Shown: positions 62,152 through 64,000 of the stretch, piece by piece | Position numbering within the stretch: position 1 is the first letter of the stretch | How the letters are laid out: every line of letters begins with the position of its first letter | Assembly (NCBI GenBank): GCA_037721215.1 | Contig: JBBJNV010000008.1 | Span: 62,001 to 126,000, forward strand | Length of the DNA: 64,000 bases | DNA from: Gemmatimonadaceae bacterium | Lineage (GTDB): Bacteria; Gemmatimonadota; Gemmatimonadetes; Gemmatimonadales; Gemmatimonadaceae | Direction of reading: 5' to 3' | Notes under the pieces: model-generated | Seen by the model: only the letters and a program-made list of their open reading frames with translations | Databases searched by the model: none | Told to the model about the DNA's origin: nothing | Program-made: the position numbers and the translations under genes

Positions 62152-62756
62152 TGTCCGAGTTTCTGTCATTCGTAGAGCTCGGGTTTCGCCACATCACGGA
62201 TCTGGCGGCGATGGATCATATCCTGTTTCTGCTGGCGCTTGCCGCTATATACAGGCCCCGCGACTGGCGAAGCGCGTTATGGGTAATAACGGCGTTCACC
62301 GTTGGACACTCGTTAACGCTCGCTCTCGCCGTGACCGGCGCAATCAAGCTTCCGACTGACGTTATCGAGTTCCTCATTCCGGTGACGATCGTCGCGACAT
62401 GTATCGAGAACATCGTCGTTCGCAACCGGGAGAGCGCGTTCTGGCATGGTCGCTATCGTCCAGTGTTTGCGGGAGTGTTTGGCCTCGTGCATGGGGCCGG
62501 CTTCGCTAATTATCTGCGCGACCTGTTTTCTGACCGGATTGCTTTACCGCTATTCGGATTCAACGTCGGGATCGAGCTTGGGCAGATCGTCGTGCTCGCA
62601 ATTGCCGCGATGATTTTTGTCTCTGCGGACTGGGTGATTTCGAGGCTGCTCAGTTCCGCGACGTCCGCGGCCGGCCTGAGACTTCGTGTGCTGCTCGTTT
62701 CCAGCGCGGTGATGGTGGTTGCGGTGGAGTGGGCTGTAGAACGACGTCCATGGTAG
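62151..62756 (+). CDS. HupE/UreJ-like membrane protein
   Basis: 201 residues with about six TM helices. The family opening LGFRHITDLAAMDHILFLLALA (the HupE/UreJ_2 H-x-D-H-x-L-F motif) is clear, and AFTVGHSLTLALAVTG and VFGLVHGAGFAN with further His follow. HupE proteins are thought to be nickel or other metal permeases (studied for hydrogenase and urease). Which metal, if any, is not readable. ATG 62151 shares a base with the TPR stop. The next gene starts within its last codons. Confidence 0.85.
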   Translation: MSEFLSFVELGFRHITDLAAMDHILFLLALAAIYRPRDWRSALWVITAFTVGHSLTLALAVTGAIKLPTDVIEFLIPVTIVATCIENIVVRNRESAFWHGRYRPVFAGVFGLVHGAGFANYLRDLFSDRIALPLFGFNVGIELGQIVVLAIAAMIFVSADWVISRLLSSATSAAGLRLRVLLVSSAVMVVAVEWAVERRPW

Positions 62757-63286
62757 AAGCAACTCTGCGCAAAGCCCGAATCGGGACATTGTTTCTGCAG
62801 GCGGCCCTTGCGATCTCCGCGGTTTTTCTGCCCTCTCGTGTCAGTGCACACCCAATCCATACGAGCCTGGCCGAGGTGGTTCATGAGGCGTCGAGTCGCA
62901 CAGTTCGCATATCTCTGCGGGTTTTCGTCGACGATTACACGACGGCGTCGCTCGCACACGTGCGGTGGCTTGCGTCAAGACGGCCTCCCAGGACAGCACC
63001 TGACGGGCAATCGCCGTTCGTGACGTATGCTCAGGCCGCCTTCAGAGTCACAGATGCCACGGGACGCCGGATTCCTCTCACCTCATGCGGTGGCAGGCGT
63101 AACGGAGACCTGATGTGGTTGTGCCTGAAAGGTTCGGCACCGCGAGGACTGTCAGGATTGTCAATCACCAGTCACGTTCTGTTCGACATGTACCGGGATC
63201 AGATCAACATCGTCCAGGCGGCTTACGGAGGGCGAAAGACCAGCCTGCTGTTCACACGCGGCGATGGCGCCCGGAAACTTCCCTGA
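62750..63286 (+). CDS. DUF6702-like exported protein
   Basis: About 178 residues. It has a signal peptide (LFLQAALAISAVFLPSRVSA) and a mature part starting with HPIHTSLAEVVHEASSRTVR, a His-rich start typical of DUF6702 proteins. ISLRVFVDDYTTASLAHVR and LTSCGGRRNGDLMWLC (two cysteines) and VLFDMYRDQINIVQAAY follow. It is coupled to HupE (7-nt overlap). The role is unknown; HupE and DUF6702 often travel together. The name is from pattern only. Confidence 0.7.
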   Translation: MVEATLRKARIGTLFLQAALAISAVFLPSRVSAHPIHTSLAEVVHEASSRTVRISLRVFVDDYTTASLAHVRWLASRRPPRTAPDGQSPFVTYAQAAFRVTDATGRRIPLTSCGGRRNGDLMWLCLKGSAPRGLSGLSITSHVLFDMYRDQINIVQAAYGGRKTSLLFTRGDGARKLP

Positions 63287-63397
63287 CGCGGCCCGCGGAT
63301 AAGCTCTCGTGCTGACTGCCTGCGCCGCGATTTATATTGGCTCCCATATTATTCGGACCGTTCACCGGGTAACCCCCGCTCGAACACGCGGGAATGA

Positions 63398-64000
63398 GTG
63401 TTGACGGGCCGGTTCAATGGTGCGAGGCTGATCGCACTGTTGCTTGCGCTGGCCCCGGGCGCCGTAGCGAGAGAGGCGCGTTCCCAGGATTCCGTGGTGA
63501 GGAAGCTGACACCAGTGGTCGTGACAGTTACTCGAACCGGTGCCACCAGCGTGCTCCTGGCTCCATTCGCGCTGACGGTTGTCACTCCGGATAGCACTCG
63601 TCCCGGCCAGCGTCACGTCGCCGTCGACGAGATGCTATCGCTGGTGCCCGGACTTTCGGTGAACAACCGCAACAATCCGTCACAGGATCCGAGACTCGCC
63701 ATCCGCGGCTTCGGTGCGCGGTCGGCGTTTGGAATACGTGGGGTCCGTGTACTCCGGGATGGCATGCCGCTGACGCTTCCCGACGGTCAGACCCCCCTCG
63801 ACTACCTGAGCCTTGAATCCGTCGGTCGCGTCGAGGTCATCCGCGGATCGGCTTCAGCGCTCTACGGGAATGCATCCGGTGGTGTGATCGATATCAAATC
63901 GGAAGCCCCCCCGGCGTCGGCGTTCGAGGCAGAAGCACGGCACTGGGCCGGCAGCAATCAATTCAAGCGCTCGGTGCTGGCAGCCGCCGGGTCCGCCGGC
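63398..64000 (+). CDS. TonB-dependent receptor (partial, runs off right edge)
   Basis: 201 codons are visible, from a GTG at 63398 (VLTGRFNGARLIALLLALAP). A signal peptide is followed by LTPVVVTVTRTG (TonB-box-like), then the plug domain: LVPGLSVNNRNNPSQDPRLA, IRGFGARSAFGIRGVRV, LRDGMPLTLPDGQTPLDY and RVEVIRGSASALYGNASGG. The plug is of the classical siderophore/cobalamin/metal receptor type rather than the Oar type. It follows the DUF4331/HupE/DUF6702 cassette in the same direction, 111 nt away, so a shared metal role is possible (inference). Confidence 0.88.
   Translation, partial: MLTGRFNGARLIALLLALAPGAVAREARSQDSVVRKLTPVVVTVTRTGATSVLLAPFALTVVTPDSTRPGQRHVAVDEMLSLVPGLSVNNRNNPSQDPRLAIRGFGARSAFGIRGVRVLRDGMPLTLPDGQTPLDYLSLESVGRVEVIRGSASALYGNASGGVIDIKSEAPPASAFEAEARHWAGSNQFKRSVLAAAGSAG

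Overview
The window reads as a high-GC Gram-negative chromosome segment. It has two TonB-dependent receptors cut by the window edges, several lipoproteins, a System I (Ccm) cytochrome c maturation set, a VKOR/DsbA-type disulfide system, aconitase A and heme A synthesis genes. The mix resembles Gemmatimonadota or a neighbouring phylum, but no marker gene settles this. I see no rRNA, tRNA, CRISPR array, phage or insertion sequence. Most genes sit in tight operons with 1-8 nt stop/start overlaps (TGATG, ATGA, GTGA).

Layout. 0-11.5 kb: a TonB receptor (partial), an amino acid permease, a heme A operon (a small COX2-hairpin-like protein, ctaA, ctaB, an MsbA-like ABC exporter), envelope proteins, an exported amidohydrolase and a MazEF-type toxin-antitoxin pair. 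11.5-14.7 kb: a GH18-like lipoprotein, an M24 peptidase and an exported V4R-like protein. 14.7-20.4 kb: a coupled six-gene set (B12-type radical SAM enzyme, GGR-type flavoprotein, flavin reductase, SAM methyltransferase, SRPBCC protein, FabF-type ketosynthase) that looks like a small uncharacterised biosynthetic cluster. 20.5-24.2 kb: aquaporin, a small lipoprotein, pyrophosphatase, aldo/keto reductase and a sugar mutarotase-like protein. 24.3-31.1 kb: one leftward operon ccmA-ccmB-ccmC-ccmD-ahb(AB-like)-cobA/hemD-hemC-hemB, which joins tetrapyrrole synthesis to heme delivery. 31.2-38.9 kb: acetyl-CoA synthetase, VKOR plus a DsbA-like protein, a hydrolase, a CDP-alcohol phosphatidyltransferase and a membrane-anchored TIM-barrel-like protein. 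39-45.5 kb: a leftward operon of two TPR proteins, an ABC ATPase, its permease and an M16 peptidase. 45.6-51.2 kb: kynureninase, a scarred tandem duplication and aconitase. 51.2-56.4 kb: a DUF1003 protein, the agmatine-to-putrescine pair aguB/aguA, OsmC, a DCC thiol oxidoreductase and an epimerase-like fusion. 56.6-57.9 kb: two pseudogenes. 57.9-59.3 kb: queC-queE. 59.5-64 kb: a cassette of two split DUF4331 proteins, a TPR protein, a HupE/UreJ-like membrane protein and a DUF6702-like protein, followed by a TonB receptor (partial).

The most notable points are: (1) the six-gene ketosynthase/radical SAM cluster; (2) a fused siroheme-decarboxylase-like protein inside a ccm/hem operon; (3) a duplicated kynU-acnA intergenic region that left a kynU pseudogene and put a copy of the acnA leader ahead of a small membrane ORF; (4) the split-DUF4331/TPR/HupE/DUF6702 cassette; (5) an ABC exporter-M16 peptidase operon; (6) a stand-alone COX2-hairpin-like miniprotein before ctaA.
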